Positions 1 to 8,794 of a stretch of 64,000 nt of DNA are shown one piece after another. Under the pieces are notes generated by a model. That model ran no database searches, was not told the origin of the DNA, and worked only from the letters and a program-made list of their open reading frames with translations. The stretch's first letter is position 1. Each line of letters opens with the position of its first letter. The DNA is from Bacteroidota bacterium (lineage in GTDB: Bacteria > Bacteroidota > Bacteroidia > Chitinophagales > Chitinophagaceae), in assembly GCA_016868855.1 (NCBI GenBank), contig VGFP01000001.1:248001-312000 (forward strand), in the 5' to 3' direction. The position numbers and the translations under genes are program-made.

Positions 1-696
1 GAATCCTTTGTCAATTAACAACCGGTGAATCGTTTCAGGAGTAAAATGATAAAGATGCCTGGGAACATCATAAGCAGCCCAATATTGATTGTAATAAGCT
101 GCGTCCCAAGATGAATGATTGGGTACAGCTATAACCAACACACCATTCTGTTTCAAAAGTCGCTTGAATACTTCAAGTGTTTCGTGCAAGTCATGCACAT
201 GTTCCAATACATGCCACAAAGTGATAGCATCAATAGAATTGGATGGAAGTTCTTTCAGTTGTCTGGGTGATGAAACTGGCGATCCGAGCAAAAGAGATGC
301 TTTTTCTCTTGCTCCATCATCTGGCTCCATTCCCATTACACTCCATCCCTGGTCTTGTACAAATTTCAGAAAAGCTCCAGTACCGCATCCGTAATCCAGG
401 AGGTTGCCTTTTTTTTGATGCGTGCTGGACTTCAGGAGATTAAACTTATGCTGCAATGAAATATTTCTTATAAACTGATAAGCTTGATTGAACAATCCTT
501 GCTTACTGTCGGTATGAGATATATATTCAGATGATTGATAATATTTCCCAATTTCTTGCTGGGCTGGAGGACGATCTGTATAAACAAATCCGCACTGTAT
601 ACACTTTACCAAATGAAACATTTCATTCGAAACTGTATAATCCTTCACTTCAAGAAAAGAACGTGACTCTCCATGCGAACAAATCGGACAACTCAA
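1..696 (-). CDS. class I SAM-dependent methyltransferase, 3' part cut by window edge
   Basis: The minus-strand frame is open from a TTG at 696 to base 1 (232 codons seen; the C-terminus lies outside the window). The N-terminus has a CPIC...CIQC pair of cysteine motifs (about residues 3-29), like a small zinc ribbon. A Rossmann motif I, LDYGCGTGAFL, lies near residue 97, and a later WHVLEHVHDL segment resembles the post-motif region of Methyltransf_23-type enzymes. The substrate cannot be told. In this frame a TGA lies at 709-711 and no ATG is available, so TTG at 694-696 is the likeliest start, giving MSCPIC. The start lies 5 bases after the stop of the upstream gene (701-1360), so it is probably the last known gene of the operon that begins at 6062. 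Confidence 0.8.
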   Translation of the reverse strand, partial: MSCPICSHGESRSFLEVKDYTVSNEMFHLVKCIQCGFVYTDRPPAQQEIGKYYQSSEYISHTDSKQGLFNQAYQFIRNISLQHKFNLLKSSTHQKKGNLLDYGCGTGAFLKFVQDQGWSVMGMEPDDGAREKASLLLGSPVSSPRQLKELPSNSIDAITLWHVLEHVHDLHETLEVFKRLLKQNGVLVIAVPNHSSWDAAYYNQYWAAYDVPRHLYHFTPETIHRLLIDKGF

Positions 697-700
697 TGTA

Positions 701-1360
701 TTATTTTTTCAATGAATAAGAAATGGCAGATTCACTTGTCTTTAGGCGGTTGTATCTGGCATCCAAAAAAGAAAAATTACCCAGAAAAAATCTTGCTGTA
801 ATGACAGCAGCGGCGATTGAAATCAATACCACAGATGCAATTTTCCACTCTGGCCATGCTATGCTTCTTCGCTGATCCTCGAAATATTGATGCAGGTCTT
901 CCGATGTTTGCATTCTATCACCAGTCAAAACATCATGTGAATATGATTCTCTGACAACATATTCGTATGGAATTTTACAAGTGAAAGATTCTAATTCTTT
1001 AAGGGGAAAAAATTCAATTCTCTTGGAATCATTCAGGGCAAAAAATCCAATTCCCTCCCACTCAACACGTCCGTTTAATTCCAACTGTTCCGCAACATGA
1101 TGGGAGAAAGAGTTGCACATTTGTTCCAGTTCACCATCTCCGATGTTCAGCTGAGATCGCAAATAAGAATTCCTGGATGTATCAGCATATTCAGTTGTTT
1201 GCTCAAAATGAAAGCGAAATACAGGAGAATAAAACAACTTATTGGCAAAATCATTGGTTGATGGCACCCGGATCAGGGATAACACGCCGAGTCCCGGTAA
1301 TCCGATTTCACCTTTTAGAGAAAAATATTTGTACAAATTCCTGGAGAACTCGCTGTTCAT
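701..1360 (-). CDS. HU-CCDC81-like membrane protein
   Basis: 219 aa. The N-terminal ~150 residues resemble the tandem HU-CCDC81 bacterial domains of Bacteroidota: an LPGLGVL turn near residue 21, and a second half with VEWEGIGFFAL. In other members these domains often precede a membrane helix and a SPOR domain. Here one hydrophobic helix lies at about residues 173-193 (ASVVLISIAAAVITARFF), followed by a short basic tail and no SPOR domain. The domain likely sits in the cytoplasm as a DNA- or protein-binding module anchored to the inner membrane, but that is inference from the family. It follows the outer-membrane protein gene by 2 bases, in the same operon. Confidence 0.65.
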   Translation of the reverse strand: MNSEFSRNLYKYFSLKGEIGLPGLGVLSLIRVPSTNDFANKLFYSPVFRFHFEQTTEYADTSRNSYLRSQLNIGDGELEQMCNSFSHHVAEQLELNGRVEWEGIGFFALNDSKRIEFFPLKELESFTCKIPYEYVVRESYSHDVLTGDRMQTSEDLHQYFEDQRRSIAWPEWKIASVVLISIAAAVITARFFLGNFSFLDARYNRLKTSESAISYSLKK

Positions 1361-1362
1361 TG

Positions 1363-3018
1363 TTATCTCTTTGCTGTTTTATCCAATGCAAACCTCAAGC
1401 CACCCAAAACATTGAAACCATATGCAGTGTATTGGTTCCAACGTTGGTATTGGATATTGGCAATATTATTCAAATCAAGCCAAAATCCCCATTTTTTATT
1501 CAAATTATATTTCACATTGATGCGCAGATCTGCAGCACTTTTCAATTTCACAGTTGAAATTGAATTGTTTGCAAATGAACCTGTCCAGAAATTACTGCTG
1601 AAACACAAATGGAGTTTTTCCAATGGCTTCCAATCGGTCTTCAATTCCCATTGAAACGGGAACATCCCAAATGGTTTTTCATACATAGCTTGACGCTGGA
1701 ATTGGGTCCACTTCAAAACTGATGAGAATGAAATATTCGCATTGAGGATGTATGAAATATTTGACTTTAAATCAATAGTTCTCAGAGATGATTCAAAAAT
1801 GGTCATAAAATCTTTTCCGATGGGTGCGGCGTTGATGAAAAGTGGAAGATTTTTATGAAGTGTTGACCCTGCTTGAAAGTCAACTGATAAACCATTTTCA
1901 CTTTGGAAGTCAACTCCTGCAAATAAATAATGCTGTTCATACACAGGGCTGATTAAATTGAGTTGTGGATTGATAAACGGATTGAACATCAATAATTTAA
2001 AAGGTGAATTGATTTCATACGTTGACAGATATCCACCCTTGGGTGTCCACTTGCCCTCATCTAATTTGTACTTTACAAACAAATTGGGAATAATCTTAAC
2101 GTTTCGATTAAAATATACTGGAATTGCCTTTACATCAATATTCCATTTTTGAAAAACCATGTCTGCTCCGATTGGCCATTGCAGCAAAAATACATCGTCC
2201 ACAAAAGATCGTTGAACAGCATTTACATGCATCCAGGATAACATAGGAGATGACTTGAAAAAGAGGTCTTTTTTCCATTCGAAATCGGCGTGCATACCAA
2301 TGGATGCACTTACGGTGTAATAGTTCTGGTTGGTTGTTAAATAATCAAAAGATGCAATGGGATTGACTTTCATTTTTCCCTCCTCACCTGCTATGTTGTA
2401 CAAAGAGGCATTTACATTAAAATTGGTAAATCGCTGCTTCAAATCTTCCTCCTTGATATTTGCAAACTGAATTCTGTCAAAGCCAAAAGTTCTATAATTA
2501 AAATCTTCTATGCGTGTTCCGATTTTATACTGATAATTTTCGGAAATCCTTTTCTTGAAAGATGCACCCAGGGTTCCAATGGCATGTTTTTGTCCGGGCA
2601 ATGCACCCTTCATTGACAGGTAATCGGCATTTACATTGAAAAATTGATCGGCTTTGCCAGATGCATATGCGATTGACCCATAGGGTGATTTCAAATTGCC
2701 GTAACCGAGATGAGCAATCACTTGATCGCCTTCTACTTCTTTGATTGGAGCATTGTATGCAAGAGGCTTGATTGTAAACCCGCTCATTGGGGTATTAAAT
2801 GAAAGCTTTACAGGTTCATATGAAAATCTATACTTGGTGGTATCTCTCGAAATGGCATCTGGACGAAATTCAATTTTCGATGATTTGATGATGCTGGGCT
2901 TGAACGAAGAAGTGATATTGATCTCCTCCTTGGTTGATTTATCAATTTGTGCTAAAACACATGCAGGTTTCAATTGAAACAAGAAAACAATCAACGATAT
3001 ATAAATGGATAATCTCAC
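1363..3018 (-). CDS. TonB-receptor-like outer-membrane beta-barrel protein without plug
   Basis: 551 aa beginning with GTG and a signal peptide (hydrophobic core near residues 5-20, cleavage after VLAQ). The rest has alternating aromatic/polar strands such as SIAYASGKADQFFNV and NISYILNANISFSSVLKW, and it ends close to a strand-like RFALDK. This is the look of a large outer-membrane barrel. No TonB box or plug domain is visible. The GTG start overlaps the stop of the TPR gene by 4 bases (GTGA at 3015-3018), indicating translational coupling. Pairing with a periplasmic TPR protein suggests an envelope complex; its function is unknown. Confidence 0.7.
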   Translation of the reverse strand: MRLSIYISLIVFLFQLKPACVLAQIDKSTKEEINITSSFKPSIIKSSKIEFRPDAISRDTTKYRFSYEPVKLSFNTPMSGFTIKPLAYNAPIKEVEGDQVIAHLGYGNLKSPYGSIAYASGKADQFFNVNADYLSMKGALPGQKHAIGTLGASFKKRISENYQYKIGTRIEDFNYRTFGFDRIQFANIKEEDLKQRFTNFNVNASLYNIAGEEGKMKVNPIASFDYLTTNQNYYTVSASIGMHADFEWKKDLFFKSSPMLSWMHVNAVQRSFVDDVFLLQWPIGADMVFQKWNIDVKAIPVYFNRNVKIIPNLFVKYKLDEGKWTPKGGYLSTYEINSPFKLLMFNPFINPQLNLISPVYEQHYLFAGVDFQSENGLSVDFQAGSTLHKNLPLFINAAPIGKDFMTIFESSLRTIDLKSNISYILNANISFSSVLKWTQFQRQAMYEKPFGMFPFQWELKTDWKPLEKLHLCFSSNFWTGSFANNSISTVKLKSAADLRINVKYNLNKKWGFWLDLNNIANIQYQRWNQYTAYGFNVLGGLRFALDKTAKR

Positions 3019-6000
3019 TTTTTCTTGTTATTGGATTTTTCTTTGTTTTCGACCACCTTCAACATTTCAGCAGCCTCCGTCTTCAATTCGGCCAGTGTAC
3101 AGTGTTCAATCACACTCTTCAGGGTTGCTTTGGCATTGAAATAATCCTCTTGAACTAGGAAAATTTCTGCCAACAATAGATAAGACTTGGTGATCCATTT
3201 TTCATAGGAGCCAGACTGTTCAATGGTTCGAATCGCTTCTTTTTCAGCATTTTCGTAATCATTCATTGAAAAATAGTTGCGGGCAATTTGGTACCTTGAC
3301 TCCGCTCCAATAGCATTTGAATAAGATGAAAGATTTCTGAAATACTCTGTAGATTTTTGATAATCATTTTTCATTTGAGCATCATATCCCATGATTGCAT
3401 TTGATAAAATAGAATCTTCTTTGGTTGCTATTGATGCTTCCATCAATTTTCGAGCCCAGGGAAGAGCATCTGCGTAGTTAGCAAGTTGGTATTGAGATTT
3501 TACAATTCCTCTCCTCGCTTCTGTTTGGGAATTTGCCGATGAGGCAATCTCACTCAATTGCAGATAACATCGAAGTGAAGAGGCATAGTCTCGCAACTCA
3601 TTGAAGTATATATTTGCAGCGTTTTGAAGAGATTTCTCATGAAAAGCAGTAACCCCCTTTGTAGCAATCGATTCAAACACTTGTGCTGCTTCTTTGTATT
3701 GCTTCGATTTCAGAAGTACATCTCCCTTCAATGCAAGCACATTTGCAATATATAAGCCCCCAGGAAACTGAGTTATATACCCATCCAAAGTATTGAGAAC
3801 CGAGGATGAGGGGTCTATTGCATATGCATTTTGAATAAACCTGTACATCAGCGAATCTTTTTCAACCTGGGTGATTGATTTTCCTGCTGACTCAAGGAAT
3901 CGCTGATAGTCATTGATTTTTCCATTCTCCAAAAACATCAGTTTTGCATTTTCCATCGCTTCGGAAGTCTGTGCTGAGCTTGGATACTGTTTGATCAAAA
4001 CATTGTATTGCTTTATGGCATCTTCTACCTCGTCAAGGTTGAAGTATGCAATACCGAGTTTAAGATAGATCAGTGGACGCAATTCGTGATGCTCATCCAA
4101 CTGTTCAAGCATTTTATTCAATAAGGGAATGGCATCGTCAAATAATTCCTCAGACATGTAGGTATCTGCCAGTTCCATGTTCATGAGTGATGAATAAGAA
4201 GATTGTGGATACCGGCTTATGGCATTTTTCAACATGGATATTTTTGATTCGGGTGACTTCATACCTTCCAGCATTGCGAGTTGGAAAGTAGCATAATCGG
4301 TTCCAAAGCCTTCAGATGCTGTTATCCTTGTGTAGAGTGTCTTTGCTTTTGTAAAGTTTTTATCCATATAACTGCAATCTGCAGCCCGAAGAATAGACTC
4401 TCTTACTTTTTGATCATTTACATCATTGTCAATTAAAAATACTTTTTCAAAATATACAGATGCCTTTTTGTAATCTTCTAATTCATAATAACAATAGCCC
4501 AAATTATAATTGGCGTTGATTTCATTGGCTTCACCGCTAGAATAAGATGGATTTTGCAGGTACTGCTGGAAAAGTTTTACAGCATTGCTGTAGTTGTTTT
4601 TTCTAAAGGATATTTCACCAAGCCAAAAAATAGAAAGTTGATGAAAGTTCGAAGAAGGGTATGTAGCCAATAGCCTGAGGATTTGCTCAGCATTTTCATA
4701 TTGCACATCGTATATCAACTCCAAACCACGACCATAATAGATTCTTGGAATCATATTTCTTACGACAGGATTGGATAAATCAAGTTTGTCTAGCAGATCT
4801 ATGGCAGCCTTGAAGTTGTTTGTTTTTGTATAATACTGAAGCAGCATCGCCTTTACTTCTTGATAGAATTTTGAATTGGGATACTCATCCATAAAAGATG
4901 TGATGGTTTTGAAACCCTGGTCTTCAAATCCCAATTCAAAAGATAGTTTACCATCCAGAAAAGTGGCAATCGCTTTTTTACTCGGATCCAAATTGGATGC
5001 AGTGCAATATTGGAAAGAAGTCCTGGCATTGGATTTATCACCCAAATCAAGATATGAGAGTCCCAGCACAAACATAGATTCAACGGCAATGTCATCCTTT
5101 CCTATGGACAAAGGCTTGAGTTGTTCAATGGCCTTGCTGTGTTTATCCAGATGATAATAACTGGTACCCCATTCAAATCGCTGCACTGGATTGAGTGAAA
5201 CTCCCTGAGCAATTATTTGTTCATACAAAGAAGCTGTCTTGGAATATTCATCTTGATTAAAATAGATGGATGAAAGCAATTGCATTATTTCCACCAAATG
5301 CAGTCCATCTGCATTCTTCAAATACGCTTCCCCATATTCAAGTGCTTTGCTCTCCATTCCTTTGTCATGGTATATATAAGCCAAGTAAAAAGGTATGGCT
5401 TTTGCATATTGTGGATCATTTTCAATGGCAGAAAAACTTTTCAGCGCCTCTTCATAATTATATTCTGAAAAAGCGATAAAACCCATATAATATTGAACAT
5501 CGTTCTTAAAGACTGACTGTTCAAGCTGCATCAGGCTTTTGAAATATGGCTTGGCATTGTCAAACTTTTTCTCAGAAAAATAAGAAACAGCTTTTTGAAA
5601 CTGGACCTGCTCATGCTGATCATTGCTTAAAAAATTGAGTTGGATTGACTCCAAATAAATCAGCGCCTCAGAAAACATGGAAAGTTCAAAATAATAATCA
5701 GCCAAGACAAAGGCCAAAACTGATTTATTTGATTTGTCAGAAGACGTGCGGAAGTATTCAATTCCATTGTTGATAAAAAAAGATTCTCGCTGGATGATCC
5801 CAATTTGAATACGCTTGAAAGTCAACTTTTCCCTTATAACATCGGTTACCGGGAAGTTGACCTTAGAACCAATGTTTTCGATATAATCGATCGCCGAGAG
5901 GTAGTGTTCTGAAGCAATCAATTCGTCAATTTGCTTCAACCACCTGTTTTGCAAAGAGTGTCCCGTGTTTTCCTGAGCACCTGCTGAAATGCTGAAAAAT

Positions 6001-6062
6001 ATACATCCCAGCAAAAACAACCGGCAAAAAAATGAACGTGTAAAGAGGAACTTCCTGTTCAT
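3015..6062 (-). CDS. large tetratricopeptide-repeat protein, exported
   Basis: 1015 aa. A signal peptide (RLFLLGCIFFSISAGAQ) ends near residue 29. Almost the whole protein is built of TPR-like helical pairs with recurring A..Y...DY..A...F and Y..A...F...... patterns, for example NYNLGYCYYELEDYKKASVYF and ANYADALPWARKLM, ending in a lysine-rich tail (KEKSNNKKK). TPR solenoids bind other proteins, and this one would act in the periplasm or at the outer membrane. It is the first gene of an operon with the barrel protein, the HU-CCDC81 protein and a methyltransferase. A TATTTTTG -7 element lies 15 bases upstream. Confidence 0.8.
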   Translation of the reverse strand: MNRKFLFTRSFFCRLFLLGCIFFSISAGAQENTGHSLQNRWLKQIDELIASEHYLSAIDYIENIGSKVNFPVTDVIREKLTFKRIQIGIIQRESFFINNGIEYFRTSSDKSNKSVLAFVLADYYFELSMFSEALIYLESIQLNFLSNDQHEQVQFQKAVSYFSEKKFDNAKPYFKSLMQLEQSVFKNDVQYYMGFIAFSEYNYEEALKSFSAIENDPQYAKAIPFYLAYIYHDKGMESKALEYGEAYLKNADGLHLVEIMQLLSSIYFNQDEYSKTASLYEQIIAQGVSLNPVQRFEWGTSYYHLDKHSKAIEQLKPLSIGKDDIAVESMFVLGLSYLDLGDKSNARTSFQYCTASNLDPSKKAIATFLDGKLSFELGFEDQGFKTITSFMDEYPNSKFYQEVKAMLLQYYTKTNNFKAAIDLLDKLDLSNPVVRNMIPRIYYGRGLELIYDVQYENAEQILRLLATYPSSNFHQLSIFWLGEISFRKNNYSNAVKLFQQYLQNPSYSSGEANEINANYNLGYCYYELEDYKKASVYFEKVFLIDNDVNDQKVRESILRAADCSYMDKNFTKAKTLYTRITASEGFGTDYATFQLAMLEGMKSPESKISMLKNAISRYPQSSYSSLMNMELADTYMSEELFDDAIPLLNKMLEQLDEHHELRPLIYLKLGIAYFNLDEVEDAIKQYNVLIKQYPSSAQTSEAMENAKLMFLENGKINDYQRFLESAGKSITQVEKDSLMYRFIQNAYAIDPSSSVLNTLDGYITQFPGGLYIANVLALKGDVLLKSKQYKEAAQVFESIATKGVTAFHEKSLQNAANIYFNELRDYASSLRCYLQLSEIASSANSQTEARRGIVKSQYQLANYADALPWARKLMEASIATKEDSILSNAIMGYDAQMKNDYQKSTEYFRNLSSYSNAIGAESRYQIARNYFSMNDYENAEKEAIRTIEQSGSYEKWITKSYLLLAEIFLVQEDYFNAKATLKSVIEHCTLAELKTEAAEMLKVVENKEKSNNKKK

Positions 6063-6076
6063 GTTGAATATCTACC

Positions 6077-6084
6077 CAAAAATA
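6077..6084 (-). promoter_or_regulatory. -7 element TATTTTTG of the TPR operon
   Basis: The minus strand reads TATTTTTG, an exact match to the Bacteroidota TAnnTTTG element, ending 14 bases before the ATG at 6062. It is divergent from the cinA promoter about 32 bases away. No clear -33 box was picked out. Confidence 0.5.
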
Positions 6085-6115
6085 AACCTTAAATCATGAG
6101 AATCAATCATTATTG

Positions 6116-6123
6116 TAACTTTG
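6116..6123 (+). promoter_or_regulatory. -7 element TAACTTTG of cinA
   Basis: Exact TAnnTTTG match, 37 bases before the cinA ATG, back to back with the TPR operon promoter. Confidence 0.55.
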
Positions 6124-6160
6124 CAGGACAGATATTAACACTGAGTTATACACATTTACA

Positions 6161-7411
6161 ATGGATCTGAACAAGCATATAGCCGCAACCATCATAACAA
6201 TTGGCGATGAACTGCTGATTGGACAGACCATCGACACCAACAGTGCCTGGATTGCATCATCACTTAATAAAATTGGCATCACCATCAAAAGAAGGGTTGC
6301 CGTGGGGGATGAATGGGACGCGATTTGGCAATCTTTGGAGGATGAAGGAAAACTGGCTCAGATCATACTGATAACAGGAGGACTTGGTCCAACATCTGAT
6401 GACATCACCAAATCGTTGCTCTGTAAATTTTTTGGCGGCAAGTTGGTCACCAACCAAGGTGCATTGGACAATGTGGTAGATATTTTTACAAAAAAACTTA
6501 AAAGACCCCTGCTGGAGAGAAATGTTAAACAGGCAGAAGTCCCCGATAATTGCATAATTATCCAAAACAAGAGAGGAACTGCCCCCGGCATGTGGTTCGA
6601 AAAAAACAACGTCATTTATGTGAGCATGCCCGGTGTTCCACATGAGATGAAAGGCATGATGGATGATTATGTGATACCTGAACTGATTAAAAAGTTCAAT
6701 GTGCATCCAGTGCAACACCGAACCCTGCTGACTGCAGGAATAGGTGAATCTTTCCTTGCGGAAAAACTCACTGATTTCGAAGCGAATCTTCCTGCCAATA
6801 TCAAACTTGCCTATCTGCCAAATTATGGAATGGTAAGATTGCGTCTGACCGATTTGCAGTCAGCCAGCGATCTTTCTAGGATTGATGAATATTTTCAATT
6901 GCTCAAATTGAAAGTACAGGACTTCATGGTTATCGATGATGATGTCAGCATGCAAGAAGTAATTGCTAGAAAATTATTGGAGACAGGAAGAAGCATTGCA
7001 GTAGCAGAGAGTTGTACAGGAGGACATATATCACAACTCTTTACGCAAATGGCCGGCAGCAGTCAGTATTTTTTAGGAAGTGTTGTCAGTTACTCCAACG
7101 AGATGAAACAGGACGCATTAAAGGTACCTGAACAAATCATCCAGGAATATGGTGCAGTCAGTTCACAAACAGTGGAAGCCATGGCTGAAGGAGTCAGAAA
7201 ATTATCCAATGCAGATCTTGGGTTGGCTACTTCGGGTATCATGGGACCAGCAGGCGGAACAGATGCAAAACCAGTTGGATTTGTATGGGTTGGTTTCAGC
7301 TCCAAAGAAAAAACAGCAAGTACAAGTTTTCAATTCCGCTTTGACAGGAAAAGAAATATTGAATTGACCGCCATCAGCGCATTGGATTTTCTGAGGAAAA
7401 ATATGGGATAA
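6161..7411 (+). CDS. cinA: CinA-family protein, nicotinamide-nucleotide amidase
   Basis: 416 aa, the usual two-domain length. The N-terminal molybdopterin-binding-like (COG1058) domain carries TIGDELLIGQTIDTNSAWIA (residues 13-32) and ITGGLGPTSDD (71-81). The C-terminal amidase domain (about 265-410) has AVAESCTGG (near 280-288) and IMGPAGGTDAKPVG. Family members deamidate nicotinamide mononucleotide in the pyridine-nucleotide salvage cycle, and the N-terminal domain has ADP-ribose pyrophosphatase activity in some species. It sits alone on its strand, 65 bases before the E2 gene, which has its own promoter motif. Confidence 0.95.
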   Translation: MDLNKHIAATIITIGDELLIGQTIDTNSAWIASSLNKIGITIKRRVAVGDEWDAIWQSLEDEGKLAQIILITGGLGPTSDDITKSLLCKFFGGKLVTNQGALDNVVDIFTKKLKRPLLERNVKQAEVPDNCIIIQNKRGTAPGMWFEKNNVIYVSMPGVPHEMKGMMDDYVIPELIKKFNVHPVQHRTLLTAGIGESFLAEKLTDFEANLPANIKLAYLPNYGMVRLRLTDLQSASDLSRIDEYFQLLKLKVQDFMVIDDDVSMQEVIARKLLETGRSIAVAESCTGGHISQLFTQMAGSSQYFLGSVVSYSNEMKQDALKVPEQIIQEYGAVSSQTVEAMAEGVRKLSNADLGLATSGIMGPAGGTDAKPVGFVWVGFSSKEKTASTSFQFRFDRKRNIELTAISALDFLRKNMG

Positions 7412-7450
7412 GTACTTCAGAAAGATAGTTTTACACATCCAATTTAAGAG

Positions 7451-7458
7451 TACCTTTG
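7451..7458 (+). promoter_or_regulatory. -7 element TACCTTTG of the E2 gene
   Basis: Exact TAnnTTTG match 18 bases before the TTG start at 7477. It supports that start rather than a later ATG. Confidence 0.5.
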
Positions 7459-7476
7459 CACTGAAATCATCTTCAA

Positions 7477-8790
7477 TTGGCAACAGCGAATGTCATAATG
7501 CCCAAGCTCGGTGAGAGCATTGTAGAAGCCACCATTCTGAAAATCCATAAAAAAGTTGGAGATGCCATCAATGTTGATGAAACATTGATGGACATCGCGA
7601 CTGACAAAGTTGACAGTGAAGTCCCCTCTACCGCCCAAGGTATCATTGAAGAGATCCTATGCAACGAGGGCGATGTTGTAAAAATTGGGTCAGTCATTGC
7701 CAAAATAAGATCAAACCAAGAAACAGTTATCTCTGAAAAGTCAGCACCAATTAACATTCCCTCTACCCAAGTCAACGGAAAGCATCAGCAGGCAGATGAA
7801 GACACGACAGTGCCTTATGTTCCATCACCAGTTGTCAAAAGAACTGAAAGTGCCAAGTTTTACTCACCGCTGGTAATGAATATTGCTACAAGTGAAGGCA
7901 TAGCACTGAGTGAGTTGGAGAGCATCAATGGATCTGGAACCGATGGCAGAATCACCAAAAATGACATACTAGGTTATTTGGCAAAAAAGAAAAGCGGTCA
8001 AACAGATTTTGTTTCCACAGCCGACAACCATACACAGGACCAATCCTATTCAAATATTTATACTACTGGAAAATCATCTGGCAATGTTGAAATCATTGAA
8101 ATGGATCGCATGAGACGATTGATTGCTGATCACATGACAAGGAGCAAATCTACCAGTGCACATGTAACAAGCTTTGCAGAGGCAGATGTAACCAACATGG
8201 TTCAGTGGAGAGAAGAAAATAAAAAAACATTTGAAAAAAGAGAGGGTGAAAAAATCACCTTCACTCCCCTCTTTATTGAAGCTATAGTTAAATGCCTCAA
8301 AAAATATCCATTGTTGAATGCAAGTGTTGTTGGCAATGAAATTCACATCAAAAAGGACATCAATATTGGTATGGCGACTGCACTCCCCAATGGAAATTTG
8401 ATTGTTCCTGTTTTGCAGCATGCTGATCAGTACAATATCATCGGATTGACCAAGCAGGTAAACAAACTAGCCAACAATACGAGAACAGGAAAGCTTCAAC
8501 CTTCTGACACACAAAACGGCACATTCACATTCACCAACATCGGCACATTTGGTAGCTTGATGGGAACTCCAATCATCAATCAGCCTCAGGTTGCCATTTT
8601 GGCCATTGGAGCTATTAAAAAGAAACCGGTTGTCATTGAAATCGATCAAGGTGACAGTGTTGGAATCCGACAAATGATGTTTGTATCCATGTCATATGAT
8701 CACAGAATCATTGACGGTTCGCTTGGATCTATCTTTTTAAATGAATTTGTAAAATGCCTGGAGGAGTTTGACCCCTCCAGAGACATATGA
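7477..8790 (+). CDS. dihydrolipoamide acyltransferase (E2) of a 2-oxoacid dehydrogenase complex
   Basis: 437 aa, TTG start giving MATANVIMPKLGES. Domains in order: a lipoyl domain (1-80) with the lipoylated lysine in TDKVDSE (K44); a linker; a peripheral-subunit-binding domain (about 128-168, YSPLVMNIATSEGIALSEL...GRITKNDIL); and the catalytic acyltransferase domain (about 205-437) with SYDHRIIDG near 404. The enzyme moves an acyl group from lipoyl to CoA. The substrate (pyruvate or branched-chain oxoacid) cannot be decided: no E1 or E3 gene is adjacent, and the oxoglutarate E2 is a separate gene at 39832. The gene ends 5 bases from the convergent S9 peptidase gene. Confidence 0.9.
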   Translation: MATANVIMPKLGESIVEATILKIHKKVGDAINVDETLMDIATDKVDSEVPSTAQGIIEEILCNEGDVVKIGSVIAKIRSNQETVISEKSAPINIPSTQVNGKHQQADEDTTVPYVPSPVVKRTESAKFYSPLVMNIATSEGIALSELESINGSGTDGRITKNDILGYLAKKKSGQTDFVSTADNHTQDQSYSNIYTTGKSSGNVEIIEMDRMRRLIADHMTRSKSTSAHVTSFAEADVTNMVQWREENKKTFEKREGEKITFTPLFIEAIVKCLKKYPLLNASVVGNEIHIKKDINIGMATALPNGNLIVPVLQHADQYNIIGLTKQVNKLANNTRTGKLQPSDTQNGTFTFTNIGTFGSLMGTPIINQPQVAILAIGAIKKKPVVIEIDQGDSVGIRQMMFVSMSYDHRIIDGSLGSIFLNEFVKCLEEFDPSRDI

Positions 8791-8794
8791 TCTT

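Noticed and set aside
6260-6718. 152-aa minus-strand ORF
   Set aside because: Shadow of cinA.
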